From Bartonella australis AUST/NH1 (lineage in GTDB: Bacteria; Pseudomonadota; Alphaproteobacteria; Rhizobiales; Rhizobiaceae): 64,000 nucleotides of DNA. The stretch is taken from the NCBI RefSeq assembly GCF_000341355.1, contig NC_020300.1, positions 1,183,501-1,247,500 on the forward strand, read 5' to 3'. Positions 15,519 to 23,945 of the stretch are shown piece by piece. Under the pieces are notes generated by a model, which saw only the letters and a program-made list of their open reading frames with translations, did not search any database and was not told the origin of the DNA. Positions within the stretch are counted from its first letter, which is position 1; each line of letters starts with the position of its first letter. The translations under genes were made by a program, and so were the position numbers.

Positions 15519-16628
15519 CTAAAACCTCAATAAAATCTTGAATTGTTCACGAATGTCGGCTCGTAAAGGAATGTTCACAGGTGTTTTGATGATCTCTACG
15601 CCACCTATGAGTTCATCAGGTTTGAGCCATAATTTCCCAGGGGGGACATTTTTTGCTACAGATGCATGAACTAAAAGAGAAACGAAAGCAGCTTGTTGGC
15701 TGTCAACATCGTGAAACTCTGTGCGTGCCCCGAGCAAAACCATAGTGCTCGCCGTCATGGAAGGATTAAATCTTTTGCCTGAATGGCTATAAACACCGTC
15801 CAACGTTTGTTCTACAGCTTGTATAATATTGCATCTTCGGTAGCCAATCAGTGCATTCTTTGCGTCTGTCAATGCGAAATAAAGGGTGCGATTTTGAAAC
15901 CACAACGCCATCAGCATATCGCGCTCATGCTTTTTGACTGAACACCACGGAAAATTCACCAATTCCCATGGATAATTGATATCTTCCCAATTTAATTCAT
16001 CATCAATATCATCTATCCAATTCCCAATGAGAGTGCCTTCTTTTTTGGTTAAAATATGATTTATCTCTGTCCTGCGTCCAAAGGAAAACAAAGTGCTTCC
16101 ATCTGTTACCCGAACACCACTTTCGCTCTCTAGCATACTATGATCGAGCCTTGACATATCGCTCTCAACAGCTTCAACATCGTAGCCATAAACACCACGA
16201 CGAAAATCAGATCGCAAACTTTTGGAAAGATCCGTGATAGCTTCAATTGTCTTAAGGCGGCTTCGTCCAGGTAATTGATTGAAATGAAGCTGAAATGAAT
16301 TCCACCATACACGTCCTGTCCACGCTGCTGTAAAGCGCGCTGACATTTTTATCCATGAAAGCCCCAGATCAACTGCCGCAAGAGATCCGCGTACCTGCTG
16401 CCATTTGGGACCAGTATCAATCAAATCATAGGGGTTTGCGATATAAGGAGTGAGCTCACCAAGTCCGTATTCCTCAATTAACCACGGTAGAAAGCCGGGA
16501 GGACGTGTGGTGAGCTTTGCATGTGAGATCCCCGAAATTGAAGCACTAACATCTCGATGAAAGTCGCAAACATCGGCAAGGCGCTTTTCAAATGCCGTCG
16601 CATTGGTCGGAAGCATAGACCCAGACAC
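15519..16628 (-). CDS. I: Tail protein I (P2 gpI-like)
   Basis: A 369-residue baseplate protein. Its first third has the gpI pattern (FLPWLIEEYGLGELTPYI; QVRGSLAAVDLGLSWI). The remaining two thirds are an extension not found in P2 gpI (about 180 residues), consistent with phages in which gpI links to DUF4815 proteins. Its start overlaps the stop of J by one base. Confidence 0.85.
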   Translation of the reverse strand: MSGSMLPTNATAFEKRLADVCDFHRDVSASISGISHAKLTTRPPGFLPWLIEEYGLGELTPYIANPYDLIDTGPKWQQVRGSLAAVDLGLSWIKMSARFTAAWTGRVWWNSFQLHFNQLPGRSRLKTIEAITDLSKSLRSDFRRGVYGYDVEAVESDMSRLDHSMLESESGVRVTDGSTLFSFGRRTEINHILTKKEGTLIGNWIDDIDDELNWEDINYPWELVNFPWCSVKKHERDMLMALWFQNRTLYFALTDAKNALIGYRRCNIIQAVEQTLDGVYSHSGKRFNPSMTASTMVLLGARTEFHDVDSQQAAFVSLLVHASVAKNVPPGKLWLKPDELIGGVEIIKTPVNIPLRADIREQFKILLRF

Positions 16629-17455
16629 TAGCGTGCACGCCCTCTCAAATTTAAGGTAATTTTGCCAATCGATAACACTTCTTCAGCACAAACAGCATAT
16701 TCTTGTGTTGGCTCAACAGCGATAATTTTCTGTACACCAGGGATCATCAATTTTGAGACCCACCAGGAGAGGCTCAATTCACGACCGAGCGCTTGCTCTT
16801 GTTTCCAAGCAGCCCGTAAATTTGCTTCCATTTGATTTAAAACCACCAGTGCCGTTTCTGGTAACAGCCAAACATCAGCTTTTAAGTCTACAACTTTTGC
16901 TACAGCGGCATGCACAATAATCGTATCGTTGGTCATGATTACATTTTTATTGTGAAGCGCTTGTGAGACTTTTTCCAAGAGCTCGGGGTTTGCTGTTTCT
17001 TCTTCATTGTTGCCAAAAAGAGCAACATGAATGGTTGGGTCTTTGCCTTTCCGATAAACAATAGCGTCCTTCACACGGCTATCTGCTGACAGAGCAATAA
17101 ATTTATAATAAGGCTCTGTGCCGCTGCCTTTGCCACTGCGTGCGTAAAGCTTTATGCGTTCACGATATCTCTCATCACTTTCGCCGTCCATTCGTTGAAC
17201 ACCATGCCAATCCCCCAAAGCATCCAGAGAAGAGCCTATCGCGAAATCAAGAAGGCTGTTGCGTGCCGCTTCATTAATACGCTGTCTTAAAAGCAGTTCT
17301 CGGTAGCTAAAAACTTCAATGACTTTGACTGCAGGATCGCTTTCTAGAAGTGTATAGTCAGGCAACAGCCCTTTTAAATGAGCAAGAGCGGCCGCGCGAA
17401 TTTCTTCAAAAGACAGTTCTGAGATAATCTCAGGTTTAGGCAGGACTTCTTTCAT
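16628..17455 (-). CDS. J: Baseplate assembly protein J
   Basis: A 275-residue gpJ-family wedge protein from ATG 17455, which overlaps the stop of W (ATGA). Conserved stretches: ALAHLKGLLPDYTLLESDPA, LLRQRINEAARNSLLDFA, LDALGDWHGVQRMDGESDE. It joins W in the baseplate wedges. An upstream ATG at 17545 lies inside W and is not needed. Confidence 0.9.
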   Translation of the reverse strand: MKEVLPKPEIISELSFEEIRAAALAHLKGLLPDYTLLESDPAVKVIEVFSYRELLLRQRINEAARNSLLDFAIGSSLDALGDWHGVQRMDGESDERYRERIKLYARSGKGSGTEPYYKFIALSADSRVKDAIVYRKGKDPTIHVALFGNNEEETANPELLEKVSQALHNKNVIMTNDTIIVHAAVAKVVDLKADVWLLPETALVVLNQMEANLRAAWKQEQALGRELSLSWWVSKLMIPGVQKIIAVEPTQEYAVCAEEVLSIGKITLNLRGRAR

Positions 17456-17793
17456 TGGATAATTAATCCTTCCATGGTAATAGGCTTTCCCGATGGCAAA
17501 TAAATTCCCGCGAAGGACAAAGAAATTTTCCCAGCTTCGACCCAATCAAAATCAATCTTTTTCAGTTTAAAACGCGGTTCCCATTGATCCAAAGCTTCTG
17601 CAATAGCCGCATAAAGGGCGACGGCAAAAGCATCATTCATCGGTGCATCAATCAGCTCAGCAACGCGTGAACCATAATCACGTCGCATGACCCGCGTCCC
17701 AATCCGCGTCGATAAAATATCAATCATCGATTGGCGTAAATGATCAATACTGGATAAGGGCTTCCCCGTCATCCGGTCCATTCCCATGTTCAA
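17452..17793 (-). CDS. W: Baseplate wedge protein W (gp25-like)
   Basis: A 113-residue protein of the GPW/gp25 family, with HLRQSMIDILSTRIGTRVM and RRDYGSRVAELIDAPMND, the conserved gp25-type core. It starts the sheath on the baseplate. Overlaps V and J by four bases. Confidence 0.9.
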   Translation of the reverse strand: MNMGMDRMTGKPLSSIDHLRQSMIDILSTRIGTRVMRRDYGSRVAELIDAPMNDAFAVALYAAIAEALDQWEPRFKLKKIDFDWVEAGKISLSFAGIYLPSGKPITMEGLIIQ

Positions 17794-18479
17794 TTTGGAC
17801 CTCCTGTCATAGAGCCACCAGGGGAAACACCTTTATGAACATGTGTTGCCCCTACATTTGTGCCATTATGCTTTAATCCGCTTGAGTGGATGGAGGTATC
17901 ATTCCCTGAATGAAGAGAGATACTATCACTTGAAGTGAGTGAAATTTCGCCCCCTGCTTTTAGGGCAATGTCTCCCTTGGCGTTTAAATTAAGATCACTT
18001 TCCGAAATAAGCTTTATGCCCTCCGGAGCCCTCAGTTCTAACCTAGTGCCATCACCTTTTATCGATACGCCATCAGAAATTGTGAGAATGAACTTTCCTC
18101 CTGATTTTATTGTAAGGGCATAAATGTTTTGTTCATCGTCATATGCGACTGTTGAGCCATCGGGATATATGGTTTGGTGAATATTACCTCTATCAGCAGC
18201 TTGATTGCTATCGGTATGAATGGAGCCGACAATCACTCCTTGAGATAAATCGCCTGATGAAGAAACAACAATAACCTGCTCTCCAACGTCGCGTCCTTCA
18301 TAAGAACGCGTTTTTCCGGCACGAGCTTGTGTATCCGGAATCCAGTCACTGATAAGGTTGCCACTTTTCACTCGATAGCGTGCATTTTTATGATCTACAT
18401 GGCTGATCTTTCCCACCATAACCATATTTGCTACGCGCCTTTTTAAATCGGTGATTTCTTTATCGCGCCGTTCAAACAT
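17790..18479 (-). CDS. V: Baseplate spike protein V
   Basis: A 229-residue gpV-family protein. The N-terminal OB-like domain (VANMVMVGKISHVDHKNARY; VIVVSSSGDLSQGVIVGSI) is followed by beta-helix-like repeats and a tip ending in THVHKGVSPGGSMTG, the His-x-His iron-binding motif of membrane-piercing spikes. It punctures the outer membrane when the tail contracts. Confidence 0.9.
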   Translation of the reverse strand: MFERRDKEITDLKRRVANMVMVGKISHVDHKNARYRVKSGNLISDWIPDTQARAGKTRSYEGRDVGEQVIVVSSSGDLSQGVIVGSIHTDSNQAADRGNIHQTIYPDGSTVAYDDEQNIYALTIKSGGKFILTISDGVSIKGDGTRLELRAPEGIKLISESDLNLNAKGDIALKAGGEISLTSSDSISLHSGNDTSIHSSGLKHNGTNVGATHVHKGVSPGGSMTGGPN

Positions 18480-18999
18480 GAGTATCCTCGATTTTCGTAT
18501 ATTTCTCTTCGTTTTTTATCCCTGTCTCGGGTTCGAAGCCTGTAAAAGGCTCAACAATTCCTATCTTTCCTTCTTCTTCATTCCCGTTGGGAAACGTTAC
18601 ATAAGTAACTTCAAAGGTTAAAATTGCACCATGGAGTGCCGAGGAGCCATTATCACCAAATGCCATTGCAATATCGTGGAGACGACAAGTCTCTACCGTG
18701 TCGCTGAGATTGGGATTGGCATGAAAAATCTTTTCAACTTCCCACGCCAATTGATCAACGCAGCGTGCACCCCCCCCTCCTGTTGCGTAACATTCAACAT
18801 CAACTGTTAAAACACGCCGCCTTAATCCATAATCATGCCCATCTTCGATCCTTTCGCTTTGCGTTGAAATGTTGATCGACGGCATTATCTCAACGAAAAA
18901 ATTGAAATCGCGCATATTAAAAACATTGTCGCCAGCAGCTGTGTTTGCCGCTTTTATCAAGGCGACAAAGCTTTCTCTAACCGTTTCTCTTGGGTGCAT
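18472..18999 (-). CDS. Tail terminator-like protein
   Basis: From the ATG at 18999 the product is about 175 residues. It opens HPRETVRESFVALIKAAN, a pattern of tail terminator proteins (lambda gpU-like), followed by VFNMRDFNFFVEIMPSINI and a beta-rich region. Such proteins cap the tail before it joins the head. It lies between the head-tail joining protein and V, overlapping both. An earlier in-frame start at 19056 lies well inside the neighbouring gene. The family call is by pattern only. Confidence 0.6.
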   Translation of the reverse strand: MHPRETVRESFVALIKAANTAAGDNVFNMRDFNFFVEIMPSINISTQSERIEDGHDYGLRRRVLTVDVECYATGGGGARCVDQLAWEVEKIFHANPNLSDTVETCRLHDIAMAFGDNGSSALHGAILTFEVTYVTFPNGNEEEGKIGIVEPFTGFEPETGIKNEEKYTKIEDTHV

Positions 19000-19345
19000 C
19001 ATCGTTAATGTTACGTAAAATAAGCTTATACATGCCGGATTCTGAAGCTTGTACATTCACTACAGTAAAATGCTCTTGAGCTTCGTTATTTTCGGTGGCT
19101 ATAACTACGACACTGTCATTAGACTTTGGCGCCACTCCCCCAATATCATTGATACAAATATCAAGTTCTTTTCTTTCGATTGTCGTAGAGATTCTCCCAC
19201 CAGCTTCTGATTCCGAATATCTGATGCTGTAAATCGCCGTAATATGAAAAGATTGCTGATTATCACTTCGGGTGTAGACGACGGATTGCCCAAAGGTGTT
19301 GCGTACATCTTTAATCATTTTGTCGAGCAACCCGCGCCATAGCAT
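18977..19345 (-). CDS. Head-tail joining protein (putative)
   Basis: A 122-residue protein directly downstream of the capsid gene (one base gap), in the place where lambda has FI/FII. It is beta-rich (FHITAIYSIRYSESEAGG; ELDICINDIGGVAPKSND), consistent with the FII/Gifsy-2-type attachment fold, but similarity is not strong enough to name it firmly. Overlaps the start of the tail terminator-like gene. Confidence 0.55.
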   Translation of the reverse strand: MLWRGLLDKMIKDVRNTFGQSVVYTRSDNQQSFHITAIYSIRYSESEAGGRISTTIERKELDICINDIGGVAPKSNDSVVVIATENNEAQEHFTVVNVQASESGMYKLILRNINDDAPKRNG

Positions 19346-19346
19346 C

Positions 19347-20423
19347 TTATTTTTCTCCTATCGTCGCTTTGAAGAGCATTTCAGGACGCGTACAAATATA
19401 AAGCGGGTAGCTGTATACTTCCGGCTTTACCCACGCATTACGCTCGTGATCTGCTATCAAAATAGTGTAGAGAGGCTTTCCAACTGTATTCACAAAATCC
19501 AAGCTTTCACCTGGAGAAAAGGTTTTCTGGAATACGCCAGGTGCATCAGCAGGAAAAAATTGGCATTCATCAGGCTTAATTCCTATTGCACGTTTAGTGC
19601 CTGCTTTAGCGCTTACATTATAGTTATGAATGCTCCGGTAATTAATGAAAGTTACGCCAGCAAAGTTAAAACTTCCAAAGCTCCCTGATCCAATAGCACT
19701 CGGCGTTGCTATACCTCCCGCACTGTTCAAGGTTTGTGCGAGAGCTGTGTTTAAATAGGTTTCACGGATTGCTTTATGGTTTTTAAATTTAGAAAAGAAT
19801 TCATTTCCACAAAGCCCAATAACCCGTGAACGATCAGTAAAAGCTCCTTTCGAAACTTCAACCATCTTCGTAATGACTTGATCAACATGATTAGCAACAT
19901 TGGTTGTTTCTGTATTCAATTCAAAATTAATGGGTTTTGGCGGTGTGATTTCCCATTCTTTATACCAGTCGACAATGACTGATCCATCGGCATCCAGGAC
20001 AACACCTTGAACAGCTCCAAGCTGCATATTTTCCCACGTGAGTTCAATTTCAGAAATCAGCTTCTTTTGTATTTTAGCGATATATTTCATCGATGTTTCC
20101 AGCTGGTCTTCTGTTCCAAATTCCCGCCGGTCTTGGATTTCTTCTGCCTTCACAGTATCACTTTTGGCGATACGTGTTGTTTTGAAAAACCGAAGATTAG
20201 AACCACTTCTGTCACCTTCTGTCAAAGGTGCACCACGTTCACTCGTTTGAATCAGTGCTAATCTATTGTCACATCTTTCAATGCCAACCACTGTCGTACT
20301 TGTTTCAACTGTCTCAAAAAGATCAAGAGAGCTGATAAGACTAGGCTTAAACTCATAGTTTTCGATCGCTTTCATCATTGTTGCTACTGAGAAAGCATCA
20401 TGTTTAAAAAAATTCATATCCAT
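19347..20423 (-). CDS. Major capsid protein (lambda gpE family)
   Basis: A 358-residue protein with lambda gpE family features: an N-terminal MDMNFFKHDAFSVATMM, a RIAKSDTVKAEEIQDRREFG segment, and the C-terminal YSYPLYICTRPEMLFKA. It forms the shell. It follows the decoration protein by 12 bases. A second, unrelated capsid gene of the Bbp17 type lies at 45203-46237. Confidence 0.92.
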   Translation of the reverse strand: MDMNFFKHDAFSVATMMKAIENYEFKPSLISSLDLFETVETSTTVVGIERCDNRLALIQTSERGAPLTEGDRSGSNLRFFKTTRIAKSDTVKAEEIQDRREFGTEDQLETSMKYIAKIQKKLISEIELTWENMQLGAVQGVVLDADGSVIVDWYKEWEITPPKPINFELNTETTNVANHVDQVITKMVEVSKGAFTDRSRVIGLCGNEFFSKFKNHKAIRETYLNTALAQTLNSAGGIATPSAIGSGSFGSFNFAGVTFINYRSIHNYNVSAKAGTKRAIGIKPDECQFFPADAPGVFQKTFSPGESLDFVNTVGKPLYTILIADHERNAWVKPEVYSYPLYICTRPEMLFKATIGEK

Positions 20424-20435
20424 ATGCGCATTCTC

Positions 20436-20804
20436 CTATCGCAGCATAATTTTGTTGTGATCTTCTAAAGATTGAATGGCTGTCTTTTTCTGCTCATCTT
20501 TGATGGTATCCGGCCATAGCAATTCGGAAGATTTCACTGTACTTAAGCACGCTGTAATCACCGCGCGTTGCTCTCGTTCCGTCGCATCAACTGTAGCAAA
20601 AGAAATGCCTGCGGGAATTTGGCTACCATCTACTGCTTTAGGATTAAGGGGGACATATTTTCCCGTGGCTGTGACCTTACCCATAACAGTGCCAGCCTCA
20701 ACAAGTGCCCCTGATGCAAATATAACTTCTTTGTTTGACATATCAGGTTCGTAGCGCCCGAGATAAGCACCATTGCGAACATCTGTATAAAAAATATTAC
20801 TCAT
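20436..20804 (-). CDS. Head decoration protein (lambda gpD-like)
   Basis: A 122-residue protein from ATG 20804 (GGAAGG before it; the start at 20831 lies inside the scaffold gene). Contains VIFASGALVEAGTVMGKVTA and YVPLNPKAVDGSQIPAG, the pattern of gpD decoration proteins that stabilise the expanded head. Overlaps the scaffold stop by four bases. Confidence 0.85.
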   Translation of the reverse strand: MSNIFYTDVRNGAYLGRYEPDMSNKEVIFASGALVEAGTVMGKVTATGKYVPLNPKAVDGSQIPAGISFATVDATEREQRAVITACLSTVKSSELLWPDTIKDEQKKTAIQSLEDHNKIMLR

Positions 20805-21265
20805 TGTATTGCCTTCCAAGCTGTTGCCCATTTTGCGTGAATCTTTGCCTTGCTCTTTCCGTCGCCATGGGGAGCAGTGGGTGATATTTTCAAAGATGTA
20901 CTTTTGAATACGGCAGCGTCTAAAACAGCCTTTTTGGCTCGTCCTAATCTCATACCGCTTTTAATCGCTTTCGCTGCATTAAAAGAAACGCCTAAGCGTT
21001 GTGCTTGTTTTTCAAGTTTTGTTAGTTCTTGAGCACGTTTTCTTTCCTTTTCAAGTGCAGCTTTTACATCTTCGCGATCTTCTTCGTTGTCTTCATCTTC
21101 TTCAGTTTCTTCACCTTCAACTTCATCTTCCTTATCTTCTGGGTCGTCAAAGACTTCGGTGTTTGCGTCAATGTCGTCATCTTCTTCAGCTTCGTCGTCG
21201 TCGTTGATGATTTCGATAATCCTTTTGTCATCATTTTCTTCAATTCGGTATTTGGTGCATGCCAT
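20801..21265 (-). CDS. Head scaffold-like protein overlapping the protease gene
   Basis: A 154-residue protein whose first half is extremely acidic (runs such as DDDEAEEDDDIDANTE) and whose second half (KALEKERKRAQELTKLEKQA, SFNAAKAIKSGM) resembles the C-terminal scaffold part of lambda C/Nu3. It starts at an ATG inside the protease gene, in the -1 frame, behind GAAGGA and an A6 run. It may be made by independent initiation, as Nu3 is, or fused to the protease by a -1 slip on AAAAAA. Confidence 0.7.
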   Translation of the reverse strand: MACTKYRIEENDDKRIIEIINDDDEAEEDDDIDANTEVFDDPEDKEDEVEGEETEEDEDNEEDREDVKAALEKERKRAQELTKLEKQAQRLGVSFNAAKAIKSGMRLGRAKKAVLDAAVFKSTSLKISPTAPHGDGKSKAKIHAKWATAWKAIQ

Positions 21266-22158
21266 ATTTTTTGTCCTTCTTCTGTTGATATTGGGGGTAA
21301 TGAGATGGAATCCATTAAGGCTTCCAGGGCTTGTGCAAGGGTGCCCTGCACATCAGCTAACCCAAGCTCTATGGCCTGAGTGCCTATAAAAGTTTCTGCT
21401 TTCGTTTCGCGAATTGCGGCAGAACTCATAGACCTGCTTTGCGCCACCAAATCGACGAACATGTCGTAGAGCAGTGTGCAATCTGCTTGCATTTTTTTTA
21501 ATGCTGTATCAGCTAATGGCTCGTGAGGATTGCCGTGAAGTTTATGATCGCCTTCAAAAATAAACGTCCATTTATATCCGCTTTTTTCATCAGCACGTGA
21601 TTGATCGAGATGTGCACAAACAACGCCAATTGAACCTACAACAGCTGTGCGTGCAATCCAGATTTGAGCAGCAGAACAAGCAATGGCGTAAGCCGCCGAA
21701 CATGCAAGTTCATTTGCATGTGCCCAAATAGGTTTATTATATTGTTGCGACAGTGCCCGGAACTCTTCAACCAGATCAAAAACTCCTCCGGCTTCCCCTC
21801 CTCCACTATCAATATCGAGCAATACAGCGCGAACATCAGATTGTTGAATAGCTTCACGAAAAGAAGCGCTTAAACCTTCATAAGAGGTCAATCCTGATGA
21901 TGCACCAAGCCATGCACCACGGCGTACAAGTGTGCCGTGAACTGGTAGTATGGCGACATTGTTTTGCACCACGTAGGTTTCAGGCGGCCTTAAAGCTATG
22001 GCATCATTTTGCGAAAAGGCTCCTATTGGAAACTTTTCCCCCGCAAAAAGACGCGGCGCAAGAGCATTAAGAATGACATCAAGTTTTGTGGAAGCAAGCA
22101 TGTGAGGAACACCAAAAAGGCGTGACATCAAAAACGGCATATCGAGATTATTTACCAT
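21064..22158 (-). CDS. Head maturation protease, S49/SppA-like (lambda gpC type)
   Basis: From ATG 22158 (overlapping the portal stop) the frame gives 364 residues. Residues 90-290 are an S49 peptidase: DIDSGGGEAGGVFDL, nucleophile Ser154 in ELACSAAYAI, general base lysine probably Lys192 in RADEKSGYKW. It cleaves scaffold and portal during head assembly. The last ~60 residues are a lysine/threonine-rich low-complexity tail that merely mirrors the acidic scaffold in the other frame, so the natural protein may end differently (see the frameshift finding). Confidence 0.85.
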   Translation of the reverse strand: MVNNLDMPFLMSRLFGVPHMLASTKLDVILNALAPRLFAGEKFPIGAFSQNDAIALRPPETYVVQNNVAILPVHGTLVRRGAWLGASSGLTSYEGLSASFREAIQQSDVRAVLLDIDSGGGEAGGVFDLVEEFRALSQQYNKPIWAHANELACSAAYAIACSAAQIWIARTAVVGSIGVVCAHLDQSRADEKSGYKWTFIFEGDHKLHGNPHEPLADTALKKMQADCTLLYDMFVDLVAQSRSMSSAAIRETKAETFIGTQAIELGLADVQGTLAQALEALMDSISLPPISTEEGQKIWHAPNTELKKMMTKGLSKSSTTTTKLKKMTTLTQTPKSLTTQKIRKMKLKVKKLKKMKTTKKIAKM

Positions 22159-23689
22159 ATGCACGCACCTCACTGCCTTGATCTCTTTCATAATCTTCAT
22201 AAGATTCTGAAGGGTCATCAATCACTTCACGATTAGCAGAAGGATCTGCTATATCTGTGTCAAAGGATAAGCCACGCGCTAAGGCGTCTTTATGTTCTTC
22301 CTCGAGTTCGGCATGAATACTGTCAATATCAAAACCGCGTTCAGCAAGTGCCATACGTCGCGTCTTCAGACCTGCGCGAATTTCTTCTTTTTCCGCTGAG
22401 ATATCCTTTCTTGGATCAATCATTTCAAGTGGCGGTGCAAAGCTTTCACATTGAAGCCATGGTAAAGAATTTTCTTCCCATCCTGGTAAATGAATACGTC
22501 CAGCAAGCACGGCCATTTCAACGAAGCGTTCCCAAACAATGCGATTGAACTGAAAAGCAATAATATGTTCACGCCACTGTTTGACATGACGTCTAAACTG
22601 GATGATAGCGGTGCGTACATTAGAAAAATTACCCCGTGTAACGTCTCCAGTGACAACGGCGTAAGGCATATTCAATGCTGCACAAATTTTCAAAATATTA
22701 CGATATTGAAAAGCTTCATAAGAGCCGCCAACTTCTACGGGATTTGAAAATTTAATATCTTTATTTTCTCCCAAATAAAACGCTGAACCAGGTTGCACGG
22801 CGGGCAATTCTGGTGGTTCTTCGACGCTTTTGTCGCTACGGTTATCATACAATCTTTCATCCTGGGGAGAAGTTCCTGTGATAAATATCGCAAAAAGAGC
22901 TGCTGTTCTTTTTCGATCAAGCTCCGCATCATCATAAGAATCGAGCTGAAAAATCTTTGCCATGCTGCGCGTTATTTTAGGTGACCCCCGTAATTGTCCT
23001 GCAATGCGACGTTCTTTGATATGAAGAACCATTTCAGCAGGCACTCTCACGCGCTCTTGATTTTCAAATGCTCCGTTCGGTGGGCAATCATCATAAGGAT
23101 GATATTTCCAAAAATGATAAGCAACGCGCTTGCCACTCGCATTAAATTCAATGCCCATACGAATGTAATTGCCTTCAATTTCAGCTAACCCATTATAAGT
23201 GAAATCCAGCATTTCGGTGGGGTAAATTTGCAATTGAAGAGGCACACCCGAGCGCCCATAAAAGTCGATATAGTGCAAGCGCACAAAACATTCGCCAGTT
23301 AAAAAAACCTCTCGTGCAATGGTCGCTTGAAGTCCATAAAAATTCGCGTCTTCATCGTAATCGGCTTCGTCAACCCATTGCCACCAAAGATCAAGGAGCT
23401 CTTTCTTTTCTTTCTGAAAGCCTTCAATTCTAGGATAAGGCTTAATGCCATCGCTTACAGCAGCAGAGACCCATTCTTCCGTAGCAGAACCGTAAATAGA
23501 TTCATTGTCATAAAGCCATCTGGATCGTGCGATAATTGTATCGCCGCATTCTTCAATCGCCTTATTGATATGTTTTTTTGCAGGATCAAAACCGCCCATG
23601 CGACGGCTACGGCTTGCTGCTTCAAAATGTGGATTATGGTTGCTGAAATTGCCCAAAAATCCTGTGATTTTATTTAAAAAGCCAGCCAT
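22148..23689 (-). CDS. Portal protein (lambda gpB family)
   Basis: A 513-residue portal: RSRWLYDNESIYGSATEEWV, EWVSAAVSDGIKPYPR, VFLTGECFVRLHY and a C-terminal VLAGRIHLPGWEEN region are typical of the lambda-type family. It forms the dodecameric DNA gate and starts packaging. Starts one base inside the stop of gpW. Confidence 0.93.
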   Translation of the reverse strand: MAGFLNKITGFLGNFSNHNPHFEAASRSRRMGGFDPAKKHINKAIEECGDTIIARSRWLYDNESIYGSATEEWVSAAVSDGIKPYPRIEGFQKEKKELLDLWWQWVDEADYDEDANFYGLQATIAREVFLTGECFVRLHYIDFYGRSGVPLQLQIYPTEMLDFTYNGLAEIEGNYIRMGIEFNASGKRVAYHFWKYHPYDDCPPNGAFENQERVRVPAEMVLHIKERRIAGQLRGSPKITRSMAKIFQLDSYDDAELDRKRTAALFAIFITGTSPQDERLYDNRSDKSVEEPPELPAVQPGSAFYLGENKDIKFSNPVEVGGSYEAFQYRNILKICAALNMPYAVVTGDVTRGNFSNVRTAIIQFRRHVKQWREHIIAFQFNRIVWERFVEMAVLAGRIHLPGWEENSLPWLQCESFAPPLEMIDPRKDISAEKEEIRAGLKTRRMALAERGFDIDSIHAELEEEHKDALARGLSFDTDIADPSANREVIDDPSESYEDYERDQGSEVRAYGK

Positions 23690-23937
23690 TAATAACCCCG
23701 TGATATATTAAAATAAAAAACACGTGAACGCCTACGACTTTCAAGATCAGCTATTTGCCCATCAAGCATCTGGATAGCTCTACGAAGTTCTTCGACGGAA
23801 CGGTTGCTTACTTGCTTATCGCCATGGCGTACCGATTGCGCACCTGAATAAAGAGCATCTTCCAGTTCTTCTCGCCGTTTTTTTAAGCTTTCAAGCCTTT
23901 CAGATTTGCTATTAAATTGCTCTGAATCTTCACTCAT
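23689..23937 (-). CDS. Head-tail joining protein gpW-like
   Basis: An 82-residue protein with lambda gpW architecture: a leading helix (RLESLKKRREELEDALYSGA), the VRHGDKQVSNRSVEELRRAI beta/helix motif and a basic end (ESRRRSRVFYF). It sits between the large terminase and the portal, exactly where lambda W is. It plugs the filled head before tail joining. Confidence 0.85.
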   Translation of the reverse strand: MSEDSEQFNSKSERLESLKKRREELEDALYSGAQSVRHGDKQVSNRSVEELRRAIQMLDGQIADLESRRRSRVFYFNISRGY

Positions 23938-23945
23938 AGATATCT

